Source: Eonycteris spelaea (lineage: Eukaryota > Chordata > Mammalia > Chiroptera > Pteropodidae). Taken from it: a stretch of 64,000 nucleotides of DNA. The notes under the pieces were generated by a model. It saw only the letters and a program-made list of their open reading frames with translations, made no database searches and was not told the origin of the DNA. Shown piece by piece: positions 24,480 to 35,583 of this stretch; within the stretch, counting starts at the first letter, position 1; the number at the start of each line of letters is the position of its first letter. The position numbers and the translations under genes are program-made. The stretch spans positions 5,988,501 through 6,052,500 of the forward strand of contig PUFA01000092.1 of NCBI GenBank assembly GCA_003508835.1, given 5' to 3'.

Positions 24480-24845
24480 ATTAGGGCTGCACAGGCTGAA
24501 TGATTCCAACTCTTCTCTAGTCCTCATTTCCTCGGCCTATGTTCTTACCACTTTTCCTCACCCAGCTTTACCAGGTGACCTTTCGTAATCCCCTTTTTCA
24601 CTCAGCTACTACAAATAATACATGCCTAATTGGATGTTAATTTTTGTTTTTGTTTTTGTTTTGACATTTGTCACTCTGTCTCTCTTTGTGATTATTTGTA
24701 TACTATTTATGTGGATATAAGTTGTTGAAAGCAATAGCCATATTTTATATACCTTAGTTTACCCTGTTGTGCCTTAAAACAGCACCTGGCACAAATAGAT
24801 ATGTTTTCAAAACATTTTAAAGACATTTGTTGAAAGGATTTATAG
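24480..24845 (+). mobile_element. LINE-2-like 3' end
   Basis: 'gatgttaa...gtttttg' is followed by 'gtcactctgtctctctttgt', 'gaaagcaatagccatatttt', 'aaaacagcacctggcacaaa' and 'gacatttgttgaaagg', the L2 3' terminal pattern. It holds a small (TTTTTG)n at 24640-24662. Confidence 0.6.
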
Positions 24846-26568
24846 TCAGACCAAATGAGGAGCTTAGCAACCAACCCATCTGAACCCCTTGATTCACCAA
24901 TGAGAGAATTTTCCAGTCCTATGACTAATTTTTGACTGAGTTGGGTTCAGTAACTAGGCTTGATGAGGCCTACGATGGTAGCATTCTCTATATCAGAATA
25001 GACCCTCCCTAAAGTATGATGCAAAAGTTAGTTTTGTTTGGAGCAAAAGTGGAACAAGAAAAGAAATTCAGTTTCTGGTCAAGATGATGGAGTAGGTAAG
25101 TACTGTGCTGGCTTCCTCTCTTAACTACATCAAAATTACAAGTAAATTGCAGAACACCCATCATTAAGAATCACCTGAAGTCAAGCTGAATAGTTATATG
25201 TCCTACAACTAAAGATATACAGAAGAAGTCACCTGAGATTCATAGGAGGGGCAGATGTAGAATGAGCTGGTCCTACATCCCACGTGGCAGTTAAAACTTG
25301 GGAGGGATATCTCAGCTGTGGAGGTTCCCCAGAGGAGTGAGGGGCCCCAGCCCCACAGACGGCTCCGCAGCCCAGGGTTCAGTGCTAGGGAGAGAATACC
25401 CTACATCTTCTGGCTGTGAACACCAGAGATTGTGGCTGAAGTCCCAGATATTCCTCTTAAAGGGCACACACACAGATTTACTTGCTGATGGAATTACTTG
25501 CTTTGAGCTCCAGTGCTGCGGTAGCAGCTTGTGGGGCATTTGGGACATGTGGGAGGAACTGCGTTGTCTAGCTTCACAGCAAGGCCTGAAGGGGCAGCTT
25601 TCTTCCATAGAGAAGTGCTGGCAGAATCCATTGTTTCCTCATTGAGCCCTCCCTCACCCCAGCATGCAGATGCAGGCAGGCACCACATCGAGTCTCCATC
25701 AATCTAGCTAATACCATTTGCCTTTCCTTGGTGATTCCCTGAGACCCCGTCCCACCCAATGTGTAGACCCGTCCAAGCCACTTACAGTGGCTTTTCCATC
25801 CAAATGACTTATCTTGGCTCATGCTGTGGACTTTCCTAAAATATCTCAAAGGTTCACAAAACCCAAACAAGCAGTATCTGGCTTTGGCATGCCCCATACC
25901 TCTTGGTGAGCATCCCCAAGCACTGGCACTAGCAGCAGCCGGCCTCAGGTTGCAGCTTGTCCTCTTGAGCCACCTGCAGACTGCTTGTTGGTTTATGCCA
26001 GGTAGCCCCGGGCATAGGCTGCACTGAACTTAGCTTGTGGCAGGGCACCTCAGTAGGCCCTGGAGCTAGCATACCCAGTGGCCGGCTTCAGACCAAGCCA
26101 GAGCACCACCCAGGGCTATATGGAAGGATAACACATCCAAAGGGCAAAATGGGCAGGCACCAGAGCCCTGCTAAAGTGAACCCTGCCCCATAGAGTCAGC
26201 CTCTGAACAACAGCTCCCTGCACAACAGATCGTGAGCCACTGGCCAGTCCTCACAGTTAATCAGCCTAAGGATCAGTTCCTTCCACTGACATGCAAAGAA
26301 CAATCAAGGCTCAATAACAATAGGAGGGCACACACAATCCACACAAGAACTACATCTGGAGCACTCGGCTCAAGTGATTAGGGAGACTGTACCACTGAGC
26401 CCCACTACATAAGAACTACAACATAAGGCCACTCTACTAAGACTAGAAAACATAACAGCCCTACTTAATACATAGGAACAAACACAGGGAGGTAGTCAAA
26501 ATAGGGAGACAAAGAAACACGTCCCAAATGAAAAATACACAACAAAGTGCCAGAAAAATAACTAAATA

Positions 26569-27350
26569 ATGGAGGCAAGCCATCTACCAGATGCAGAATT
26601 CGAAACACTGGTTACAAGGATGCTCAATGAACTTAGGTGAAGAGTAGATAAAGTCTGTGAGAACTTTAGCAACGAGATAGAAATCATAGAACTGGAGAGG
26701 AAAACATAAAAAAGAACGAATCAGAAATAAAGAATACAATAATTGGAATTAAGAATATATTATCAACAGTAGTGCAAATGGATCAGACTCAAATCAGTGA
26801 TTTAGAAGATAAGGTAGCAGAAAACACTCAATTAGAATAGCAACAAGAAAAAAGAATTTTAAAAAATGAAACTCTAAGAGACCTCTGGGACAACATCAAA
26901 TGTGCCAACATCCACATCATAGGGGTAACAGAAAGAGGAGAGAGAGTGCAAGGGATTGAGAAGATATTTGAAGAAATAATGACAGAAAACTTCCCTAATC
27001 TCGTGAATGAAATAGATACAACCCCAGGGAGTTCAGAGAGTCCCAAAAAAGATGAACTCAAAGAGGCTCACACCAAGACACGTCATAATTAAAATGCCAA
27101 AAGCTAAAGACAATTACCTTCAAGGTAGTTCCCATTGAACGTCAGCTGATTTCTCAACAGAAACTTTGCAGGCCAGAAGGGATTGGCAGAAGATATTCAA
27201 AGTGATGAAAAGTAAGGACCTGCAACCAAGATTACTCTATCCAGCAAAGCTGTTGTGTAGAATCGAAGGATAGATAAAGAGCTTCCCAGACAAGGAAAAG
27301 GAGTTCATCACCACTAAGCCAGTATTACAGGAAATGTTAAAGAGATGAAG
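26569..27350 (+). pseudogene. LINE-1 ORF1 remnant
   Basis: In intact L1 this frame encodes an RNA-binding chaperone that packages L1 RNA. Here the start-like ATG at 26569 is followed by in-frame stops, and the frame cannot be read through. The nucleotide pattern at 27140-27340 still matches the conserved C-terminal end, so it is a dead copy. The start is inferred from similarity, not from an open frame. Confidence 0.75.
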
Positions 27351-27399
27351 AAGAAGGAGGAGAAGAAGGGGGAAGAGAGAGGAGGAGGAAGAGAAAAAG

Positions 27400-28016
27400 A
27401 TAAAAAATATGAATAATAAAATGACAATAACCAAATATCTATGAATAATCTTTATATGTGAATGGATCAAATGCTCTAATCAAACATAGGGTAGCTGAAT
27501 GGATAAGAAAACAAGAGACTTACATATGCTGCCTACAAGGCTCACTTCAGCTAGAAAGACACATGCAGACTTAAAGTAAAGGGATAGAAAAAGATATGTC
27601 ATAAAAATGAGGAAAAAAAAAAAAAAGCTAGGGTAGCAATACTTATACCAGAAAAAAAAAAGGCTTTAAAACAAAGGCTATGACAAGAGACAAAGAAGGA
27701 CCCAGTAATCCACTTGTGGGTATTTATCCAGAAAAAAAAACAAAAGCAAAAACAGTTCTTTGAAGGGACATGTGCATCCATATGTTCTTTGCAGCATTAT
27801 TTACAACAGTCAAGATAGGGAGGCAACCTGGGTGTCCATCACTAGGTGATTAGATAAAGATGTACATATATACAATGGAATATTACTCAGCCATAAAAAG
27901 GAATGAAATCTTACCATTTGCAACAACATGGATGGATAGAACTAGAGGGTATTGTGCCGACTGCAGTAAGTTAGAGAAAGATAATTGCCATATGATGATT
28001 CACTTATATGTTGAAA
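27400..28016 (+). pseudogene. LINE-1 ORF2 remnant, endonuclease start fused to C-terminus
   Basis: 27400-27700 corresponds to the first third or so of the apurinic-type endonuclease domain, including the 'gtgaatggatcaaatgctc' (Asn-Gly-Ile-Lys/Leu-Asn-Ala type) block. 27701-28016 is the extreme C-terminus. The central domains, including reverse transcriptase, are absent. Frameshifts and A-run expansions (27611-27626, 27651-27661, 27731-27740) disrupt the rest. It cannot encode a working product. Confidence 0.8.
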
Positions 28017-28354
28017 TCAAAAGAACAAAATAAACAAAACTGAAACAAACTCATAGATACAGAGAATATTTTAACTGTTGCCCAGTGGCATGGGGGTTGA
28101 AGGAGCCAAAAAGTGGAAGAGGTTAAGATGTAAAAATTAGTAGTTACTAAATCATCAGGGAGATGTAAAATATAGCATTAAGAATATAGTCAATATTGTA
28201 ATAACTATGTATGGTGTCAGATGGATACTAGATTTACTGCAACAATAACTTTATTAGTTGTATAATTGTGTGATCACTCTTGTACACCTAAAACTAATAC
28301 AATATTATATGCCAACTATAATTGAAAAATTAAAAAATTATTTTAAAAAGTAAT

Positions 28355-29155
28355 TGATTATTGTAAAATATTCTTAGTCTAAGCCAAATTATTTTTCATT
28401 GTCTATTCTTTGTTATATAGCTTATGAGAGGGTTAAGAAAGAAGAAATAGTATTTTAGATCATTTTTTAAATAAAATTTTTATTTACTCTGAAAAAAATT
28501 AAATATTTAAACAATATTCATATATTTTGTTAGAGTGTAATTTAGAATAACCATAAAGTAGTGATCAAAGCAAATTAACTTTGACTGATTTAGGAAGGAT
28601 TCATTTGTGCTCCCTCTTAAAGACTTTGCTATTTATCTTTATGATATACTAATTCATTTCTTTTCACTTTATGTACTTTGTTTAAAAAAATCTATTAAAA
28701 TATTTGAAGTGCTATTGCTTTTAGCTGAAAAGAAAAGAAAAAGAAACAAGTCTGTACTGAAGAGAGTCAGGTACTAAGTCCTGATGTTCGGTCAAGCCAG
28801 TCAGCATTAACAACTCCTACCAATGAACAAGCCAGTTGTTTCCTATTCCCGTTAAAAGAAAGAATTATTCAGTGTCTTACAAATTTGATTTTTTCTTTAA
28901 TGAAAGTCACCGCAAAGCATACTTCTCTTGAACCATCACGTCTCTAAACAAAGCGACTTAGAATTGTATGGACTAAGAGGCATTTATTGCTCTGGCTTTT
29001 TTCTATTCAGAAGAAAAAAAAGAGAAAATTCATGGATAGCAATAGAATAAGGATAAGTGCACCTGAAAATTTTCATTTGGCCACTGGAATCCTGAAATCA
29101 GAGACTCCATGCATATATAGTCAGATATTTTAATTACAAAGTCAATTTCAGTGCA
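28355..29155. other. Unassigned AT-rich stretch
   Basis: No recognisable gene or repeat is seen. Confidence 0.5.
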
Positions 29156-29159
29156 GTGA

Positions 29160-29545
29160 TATTCAGCCTTTCAGTCATTCAGCAAGTATTTATTGAGGGC
29201 CAATATCCAGTCAAGAATTATGTTGGAGACATAAAAATCACAAGGACCTAGTAGAGCAAGGCTGTATGGAGGTAGGAGCATGGAGGACTTCCCTGAGGAG
29301 CTGAGTCCTGATGGACAATAGTTGTCAACCACATGAGGCCGGGTGAAAGACATTGCAGAAAAGGCAACAGAGAGCATGGTGTATCAGGAACAGAAAGAAC
29401 ATCAGTGAACCTGGAGTGCTGAGTGTGAGAAAGGGGAACATTCACAAAAGAGGCTGGAGGGAGAGAAAGGGCAGTGGCAGGAGTTGGAGCTGTGTGACAA
29501 AGGTGATGCGGAGCTATAAGAAATATCAAGAAAGTGTTAAATGAT
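29160..29545 (-). mobile_element. LINE-2-like fragment, antisense
   Basis: 'cattcagcaagtatttattg', 'acttccctgaggagctgag', 'aaggggaacattcacaaaag' and 'gaggctggagg' follow the reverse-strand L2 3' order. Short frames at 29248-29544 fall inside it. Confidence 0.55.
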
Positions 29546-29629
29546 TCTCTTCATATTTTAAAAATCTTATTTGGCTCTTAAACATAAGAAAAGACTATCA
29601 GTGAGAGCTCAGAGATAGGGCAGAGGTAC

Positions 29630-30130
29630 TGCTTTTCACCTATCAGATTAGCAAAGCAAAAAGTTTGAATAGGGTAGAGAAACAAGCGGTTATCCACATT
29701 TCTGGCAGAAGTAATAATTTGACAACATACATTAAAATCATATATACGTCTTTGACCCAGTAATTCTAATTTTCCTGCAATTATTCTCACACTGGTATGG
29801 TGTGACATATGTACAATTTTATTCATTGCAGCATTGTTTGTAATAGCAAAATATCAAAAACTATTAAATGGCTAAACACATTTTTTTAGCTAGATATGAT
29901 GGAAACCTTGCACTTAAAACAAAAAAGAATAACTTCCTTATATGGAAAGGTTACCAAAATACTTTGTATATTTTTTAAAACAGTGTATACATCATGGTAT
30001 CTTTGTGTAAAAGGGGAAGACATGTTAATTTATTTTATTGTATAGTATGTATAAACACACACAAAAATCCTTACTGTGGTTGTCCATATGGAAGGGAACC
30101 GGGTGGCTGGGAGGTGGGGAGAGAAGCCAT
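29630..30130 (+). mobile_element. LINE-1 (L1M-type) 3' end
   Basis: 'acctatcagattagcaaagc', 'tttgacccagtaattctaat', 'attgcagcattgtttgtaat', 'agcaaaatatcaaaaactat' and 'cttatatggaaaggttacca' are successive blocks of an old L1 ORF2 end and 3' UTR in sense. The right border is uncertain. Confidence 0.8.
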
Positions 30131-30134
30131 CCTT

Positions 30135-31650
30135 TCCCAGGGATGCCATCTTTTGTAATCTTTGCCTGAAGAGTTTCACGAAGTGTTGTGGGTAGAACCC
30201 AAAGCATGCTTGGGTGTTGGATTGGTTAGGAAGTTCCAGGCATGAGTCCACTTTCAAGAAGTTTGCTTGTGCGGGAGAAAGAATGATAGGGCAAGGTTTT
30301 GGGTAGGGGCGAAGGAGCAATCTCAGATCAAGAAAAGTCTCTTTTAGACCAGGAACCAGACTTGAGCTTGTTTTTAAATACAGACATGGATGAAAAATGA
30401 TAGGATAAAGAGGACAATGTTGAAGTAAAGCAAGGGTGGAAATAAAATATTGCAAATTTCCAATATTTTCATTTATTTCTCTTATTTTTCCTTTTTAATT
30501 ATCTTCTATTGTTTCTAGAGTAGTGGTTATAAGTTGGACTCACAAATTTTTTTTTTACTCTGACATTATGATGCCTGGGCTCATGTTTTGAACTATCTCC
30601 TTCACTGAACATTAGCTGCCACGTGACATAGCCAAAAAGAAATGCAAAACAACAACAACAACAAACAACAACAACAACAATATGCTCCCATCAAAGCAAG
30701 ATCAGAGTGGCATGCATCTACTTTAGAAAGTGTATGCAGGAATCCCACCAACTTACATCTCTCCCTGTCCCTGGAAGGGTAGGGAATGTTGCTCTTCCCT
30801 CCACCTCCTTGGCTTCCACTGTCAGCCCTGGGTGCTGGCGAATCCTTCACCAAGGGCTATGCTTCCTGCTGATCTAGGCCCAGGCTCAGTGTAAGAGGCA
30901 GGGAACAACCTCGCAAATTCCTTGAGACATTTTCAGTGTTTTCTACGTCCCAGCATTCTAATACCCCTTTCCAGCATATTCTAAGAGAAAAATTTGACTC
31001 ACACTCCCCCTAGTGACAGCACTAGGAACGTCTTTCAATGACCTAAATCACAACTCCCTGTTAGCAAACAGAAAGAGCCAGCCCGAAATGTTGATTATTA
31101 CAGAAAAATGTACCTTCAGTTCTCCAACTCCCCACTTGACACATACACTAACATTGCTTTCTTTGAATAGAAAAAAAAATTGGCAAGCTGAATATGTAGA
31201 AATTAATAGATTGGAGGAATGAATTTCATTCACAGTGTAATGTCACCAGATCTTCCTTGTTTTATGAGGAGGAAAGTGTTAGGAGCAGGAAGACTCTGGG
31301 TATATAAAAAGGAAATGAGAGGAACATGGAATATGGTAGACCTGTCTCAGTCTGCACTGCTGATCTCAAACCTGAGGTAGTATGATCGCTGCTACATTTA
31401 GGCTCAATTTAAGAAGACAGAGATCATAAGGTTTAGTGCACTGAGGATACAGAATGCACGAAGATGACTTAAGGGGACAGTGATGGCAGTGATTAAATAT
31501 TTGTCAAGCTGACATGTGGAAAATTAAACTTCCTTGTTCAGAACAGCTCCAAATTAATGATCGTGAACTGTTTCAGGGTCAGAACTGATGAATATATAGA
31601 CTTTCTCTCTAGGAAAAAATACTTTCATACTTTATAGACTATTGCAGAAA
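30135..31650. other. Unassigned non-coding stretch
   Basis: Holds a (CAA)n at 30646-30680. The longest open frame of the window (141 codons, minus, 30030-30455) overlaps the antisense of an L1 tail and shows no domain, so it is not called as a gene. Confidence 0.5.
30646..30680. repeat. (CAA)n microsatellite
   Basis: About eleven CAA units with one interruption ('acaaacaac'). Confidence 0.95.
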
Positions 31651-31654
31651 AAAA

Positions 31655-31900
31655 AATTAATGGCTAATAAATTGAAACAGATTCTCAATCTCACTAAAAA
31701 TTCAGACCAATGTAACAGGAATATACTATTTTTTTACCTGTCAATTGAAAAAGTGTTGTCAAAAGTGTGAGAAAATAGGCACCCTTATGCTATTGATGCA
31801 TTATAAACTGGTACCGTCTTTTTTGAATGACACTCCACATGTTAATCAATTTCCCATGCTATAGTTTCATATCTAGGCAATGATACTCCAATTTATATCA
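31655..31900 (+). mobile_element. LINE-1 (L1M-type) fragment
   Basis: 'attctcaatctcactaaaaa', 'gtgttgtcaaaagtgtgaga' and 'gatgcattataaactggtac' match an old L1 ORF2 C-terminal segment in sense. Confidence 0.7.
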
Positions 31901-31904
31901 TCCA

Positions 31905-32755
31905 TACCACTCAGACCTTTCTTTGAGCTTTAAACATGACTAATCAACTGTCACCACTTGGCTGTCTCAAAGGTTCTGCAAATCTAACATATGCAAGACA
32001 GAACTCAAAAAATCCCACGAACATTGGCCCCAGATAGTATTCTCTGATGGTATGTAGCACTCCTATCCATTGGTTGTGTTAGTCAGAAATCTCAGAGGCA
32101 TCCTTGACATTTCCCTCTAACTACCTCCCCCCACTTCCTGGTCACCATACCAGGTTAAGCAGTCATCATTTCTCACTTGGACTATTGCAATAATGTCCTA
32201 ACTTTTGTCCTAACACCCACTTGGGTTATCCTCATTGCAGTCAAAATAATCTTTTCAAAACTTAAATCTAATCATGCCAGGCCCCCTGCTTAAAGTTCTG
32301 CAACTGCTTTTAAGATAAAGATAAAAATCTGAAAAGCAGCCTGCTGACTCTGCAGTCTCACTTCTAACCACTTTTCCAGGTCCCTCTATCTCCTTCTGTC
32401 CTTCATTCTCACAGTCCAGCCCTGGCTCCTTTTTCTTTCTTAAAGCTACTTGTCACAGGGCTTTTTTATATTTCCTCTATTTCAAATTATCTTCTCTCTC
32501 TCATTACCTCATTAATTCCCACTCAGGACATAATCTTAGTTCTCTGAGGAAGGTGTCTCTGTCACCCCAGTTCAACTCAGTTTTGTAACTTTGTATATGA
32601 AAATTTAGAACTATGTCTTTTTTTATGGCACTTATAGCAATTTGTAGTTATGCCCTAATCTATGTAATTATTTTAGTTTTATCCTTTCCTGCTACTAGAC
32701 TATAATCTTCATGACAGCAGAGATCTTGTCTTTCCCAAAGTGTAGTAGTGGGTCT
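31905..32755 (+). mobile_element. LINE-2 3' region
   Basis: One of the best L2 copies here: 'cacttggactattgcaataa', 'taaatctaatcatgccagg', 'cccctgcttaaagttctgca', 'ccttctgtccttcattctca' (then 'cagtccagcc'), 'gcacttatagcaatttgtag', 'ctactagactataatcttca' and 'tgacagcagagatcttgtct' run in consensus order through the end of ORF2 and the 3' UTR. Confidence 0.85.
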
Positions 32756-32773
32756 TAAAATAGCAAGAGGTAG

Positions 32774-32776
<3 letters not shown>

Positions 32777-32815
<39 letters not shown>

Positions 32816-32824
32816 GTGTGCGCG
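32777..32824. repeat. (GT)n microsatellite
   Basis: About nineteen pure GT units, one slip (TTG), then GTGTGCGCGC. This is alternating purine-pyrimidine and may adopt Z-form. Confidence 0.95.
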
Positions 32825-32839
32825 CTACCAAATGTGAAG

Positions 32840-32965
32840 AAGAAAATATACAGAAAATTAACAGTGGTTATTTCTATGTAATGCACTTAGGCATGATTTT
32901 TCCCTTCTTTTACTTTTCTATGTTTTATATACTTTATACAATGGGTATGCACTATGTATAACCAG
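32840..32965 (+). mobile_element. LINE-1 3' UTR fragment
   Basis: 'aaattaacagtggttatttc' followed by 'tttacttttctatgttttat' and 'tacaatgggtatgcactat' matches the terminal part of an old L1 3' UTR. Confidence 0.65.
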
Positions 32966-32969
32966 ATAA

Positions 32970-35335
32970 AATCAATAAGTGTGATGTTATTAAAGTCCTA
33001 ATCACTGAATTTCAGAGGAAATGCTTGTCAGCCACTTATACCAAATATGAGTGAACCACAAAGAATTATCAGAAAAATTAAGAAAAACTAGTTTAAGAAG
33101 CCATAAATACTATTTTGAATAAAGTAAGACCTCCAAAGATTATATAGTTAAGTACTTGGGAAGCCTTGCTCCTTTAAGAATTGGCTTTACAAAGTGCTAA
33201 CATCAATGTGCTAGCTTTCATCAGAGGTTGCTTTAAGAAACAACCATAAAAATATATATTTCCTCATTTACTGTAAAATTGCTGCTGAGAACATTGTTAA
33301 TTATATGACTCAGCATTTGGGATATAGTCATCAAGTGAATCTCTTTTAATCTCAGTGCTAAACAGAGCTTTGCTTCTGCTGAAGACTCTTACTTTCTCCT
33401 CTATGATTAAGAGAACTCTTCATTGGTTATGTTCGCCTTTTTGACCAAGAGTCAGACTTGAAGCCCCAATTCAGCAAATGTGTTACCCGGTATGGGTGGC
33501 ATATTTGTATTCTCCTTCCCCTCGGTCCTGGTTGTATATTTATAGTTTATCATTTAATTTTAACCTATTTGGGATATAAACTGTGTGATGTGAAATCATT
33601 TGTAAATTGAGGGGGGCATAAATAAGTAGAGTTTGTTACATGGTAAAATATACTTCTTATGAATACCAATAAAGTGCATAATCCTTCTACTTTCCCAAGT
33701 TGCCAAATCTTACTCAAGATTTTGCTTTTCCATCACCATAGAAATTCTATTGGATAAATTTAGATGCAGTTATACAAAACACAGACTAGAATGTCCTTAA
33801 AGTTTCTCAAACTCAGCAAAAGTTTCAAGCATACATACAAAAGGAAAGTTTAAATACAATAAGTATAAATACCAAATATAAAGGAACATTTCCCAATTGT
33901 TAGAGCAATCTAAAGATGGAAACGGGCTGCCTTATTCCCAGGAATTTGTCTTTTCGTGGCATTCTAGACCATGTTCTGATGGAAGTAAGGTAGGCAGACA
34001 CACGTCTAGATACCTCTCACCACCAACACTGCCCAATATCCTTGCCTCTGAAAATCTCAATGTGAACATGTCCCTGGATTATATTGCAAATGTTCAGGGT
34101 GGGAGACTTGATGCCTAAGTCTCTCCATCGCCCCTTTCCTATCCCCAAAATGGAGGTAAGCTGGTGTCACTGGCTGCTGGCTACTGGCTACTGGCTCTGT
34201 CAGTCTCTGTTGCTACATGCTTCACATGTAGCCTTGGTCTATTTGGCCATCACCCATTATATGAATGGTAGTAACAGCAGGTAATACAAGTAATAAGATG
34301 CCTTCAAAGGACAAAGAATGCTAAATCAGCAGCCTTGTATGTAAAAAAAAAAAAAATTGGGAAGCTACAAAGAAGGTAGTTACAACATTAAAATTAACAC
34401 ATGGTTCTTCATGAACTCACCTACAGATCAGAGACCTAGTACTGATTTCAGCTATTTGCAAGCAAGGCATGATAATCGTCTGACATGTATAACCATTGAA
34501 ACTATTTGTGATCTATTTTCATAAGTTGCTGAGTCATTTACAGTGCCCATTTTTCTAACCTTTTAGGCGTTATACTTAGTTAAGCAGACATGTTTACTCA
34601 ATGTTACCGAGCAGGATCTCTTCTGAGGATTTGAATGAATTAGGAAAGACTTGGGGGAGACATTTCAGAGGACTTGCATCATTTAAACAATCATGTCAAG
34701 TAAAGCCATATAAGGTCATAGACCAATGAGCAACTAGACCACCGCTGACCTTAATTCTCTGAGGGTGGAAACTGTAATGACTCATTCAGACCAAAAGGGG
34801 CTCCCATGTTTAATCTCCACAATATCCTTTCATAGCTCAAGTTGCAGTCCTATCCCAGGTAGGGTAGGGGGAAAGAGAGATCAGGGAAGAGAGGCTCTAG
34901 GCTGAGACTGAAGTGAGGGAGGGAAACTGAGGACTGAATAACCCATAAACTGCACCGCCAAACCCAGACATGTCTGGACTATGTTCAGATGGCTTTAGAA
35001 GGAAACTGTAAAACATCATCTTTTTCCATGGTTTTGCTATTTTTCATTTTTCCTTAGTTTTATGTAGACATGTCATGGTTTTTAAAAAAATGGTAAAAAA
35101 ATTATAGATATTACAAAAATGATAAATTAAAAGTTGATTCTCCACTTTACAAAAGGATTCTTGGTTTCACTTAAGAAAAGGTCATAGTATTTTTTAAGTG
35201 ACTGCATCCCTTTTCACATGTAAAATATGATATCATTTTGTGTTAGTCAAGATCCCAAAAGAATATACTCCATTCAAACCAGAATATTTTTTTGTGTAAA
35301 AATCTCTGTAACTCAAGGTTAGTTCATCTTTAACT
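32970..35335. other. Unassigned non-coding stretch
   Basis: No named repeat is recognised over 2.3 kb apart from a short CTGGCTA-type direct repeat at about 34170-34199 and an A-run at 34342-34355. 33160-33480 is non-repetitive by eye. No gene is recognised. Confidence 0.45.
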
Positions 35336-35339
35336 AAAA

Positions 35340-35480
35340 TCTTTCACTAGAATATGTGCAATGTTATGCTAGATGCTGGGGAGATTCAGAAGTATAAAAC
35401 TTTCCTTTCTTTAAGTCACTTAAGTTTAATGGAGCTTAAAGTTTCATTAGAAAGGCAAGACAAATGCATATGAAGTAGCA
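35340..35480 (-). mobile_element. L2/MIR-like fragment
   Basis: 'atgtgcaatgttatgctaga', 'tgctggggagattcagaagt' and 'aatggagcttaaagtttcat' follow the reverse-strand 'gtgccaggcactgtgctagg...gagcttacagtctagt' pattern. Confidence 0.5.
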
Positions 35481-35583
35481 ACAAGCACTAAAAGCAGAAT
35501 TTGTTCTAGATTTGGGGGTGGTAGTTCACAGCAAGTTTCCTGGTGACAGTTCATAGGGTTTTTAATTTGATTGTATGTGGATT

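Larger units (their letters stand above)
25073..28350 (+). mobile_element. LINE-1, both ends kept, internal deletion in ORF2
   Basis: Begins with 'ggtcaagatgatggagtagg', an L1 5' UTR start, followed by a GC-richer 5' UTR to about 26560. The ORF1 region (26569-27350) has in-frame stops but clearly ends with the L1 ORF1 C-terminal block ('ctgatttctcaacagaaact', 'ttactctatccagcaaagct'). A GAA/GGA purine tract lies at 27343-27400. 27400-27700 is the ORF2 endonuclease start, but two bases are missing at about 27539, in the block that normally encodes the conserved Gln-Glu-Thr-His, so the frame and catalytic Glu are lost. At about 27700 the sequence jumps to the ORF2 C-terminus ('tgggtatttatccagaaaaa', 'tggaatattactcagccata'), so reverse transcriptase is absent. 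The 3' UTR follows from about 28016. No convincing target-site duplication was found. Confidence 0.92.

Noticed and set aside
25298..25897. Overlapping frames of 98-115 codons in a GC-richer block, considered as an exon
   Set aside because: The block is the L1 5' UTR, continuous with ORF1-type and endonuclease-type L1 sequence downstream.
30030..30455. Longest open frame (141 codons, minus strand)
   Set aside because: It overlaps the antisense of an L1 3' tail, has no recognised domain or splice context, and its length is plausible by chance in 64 kb read in six frames.
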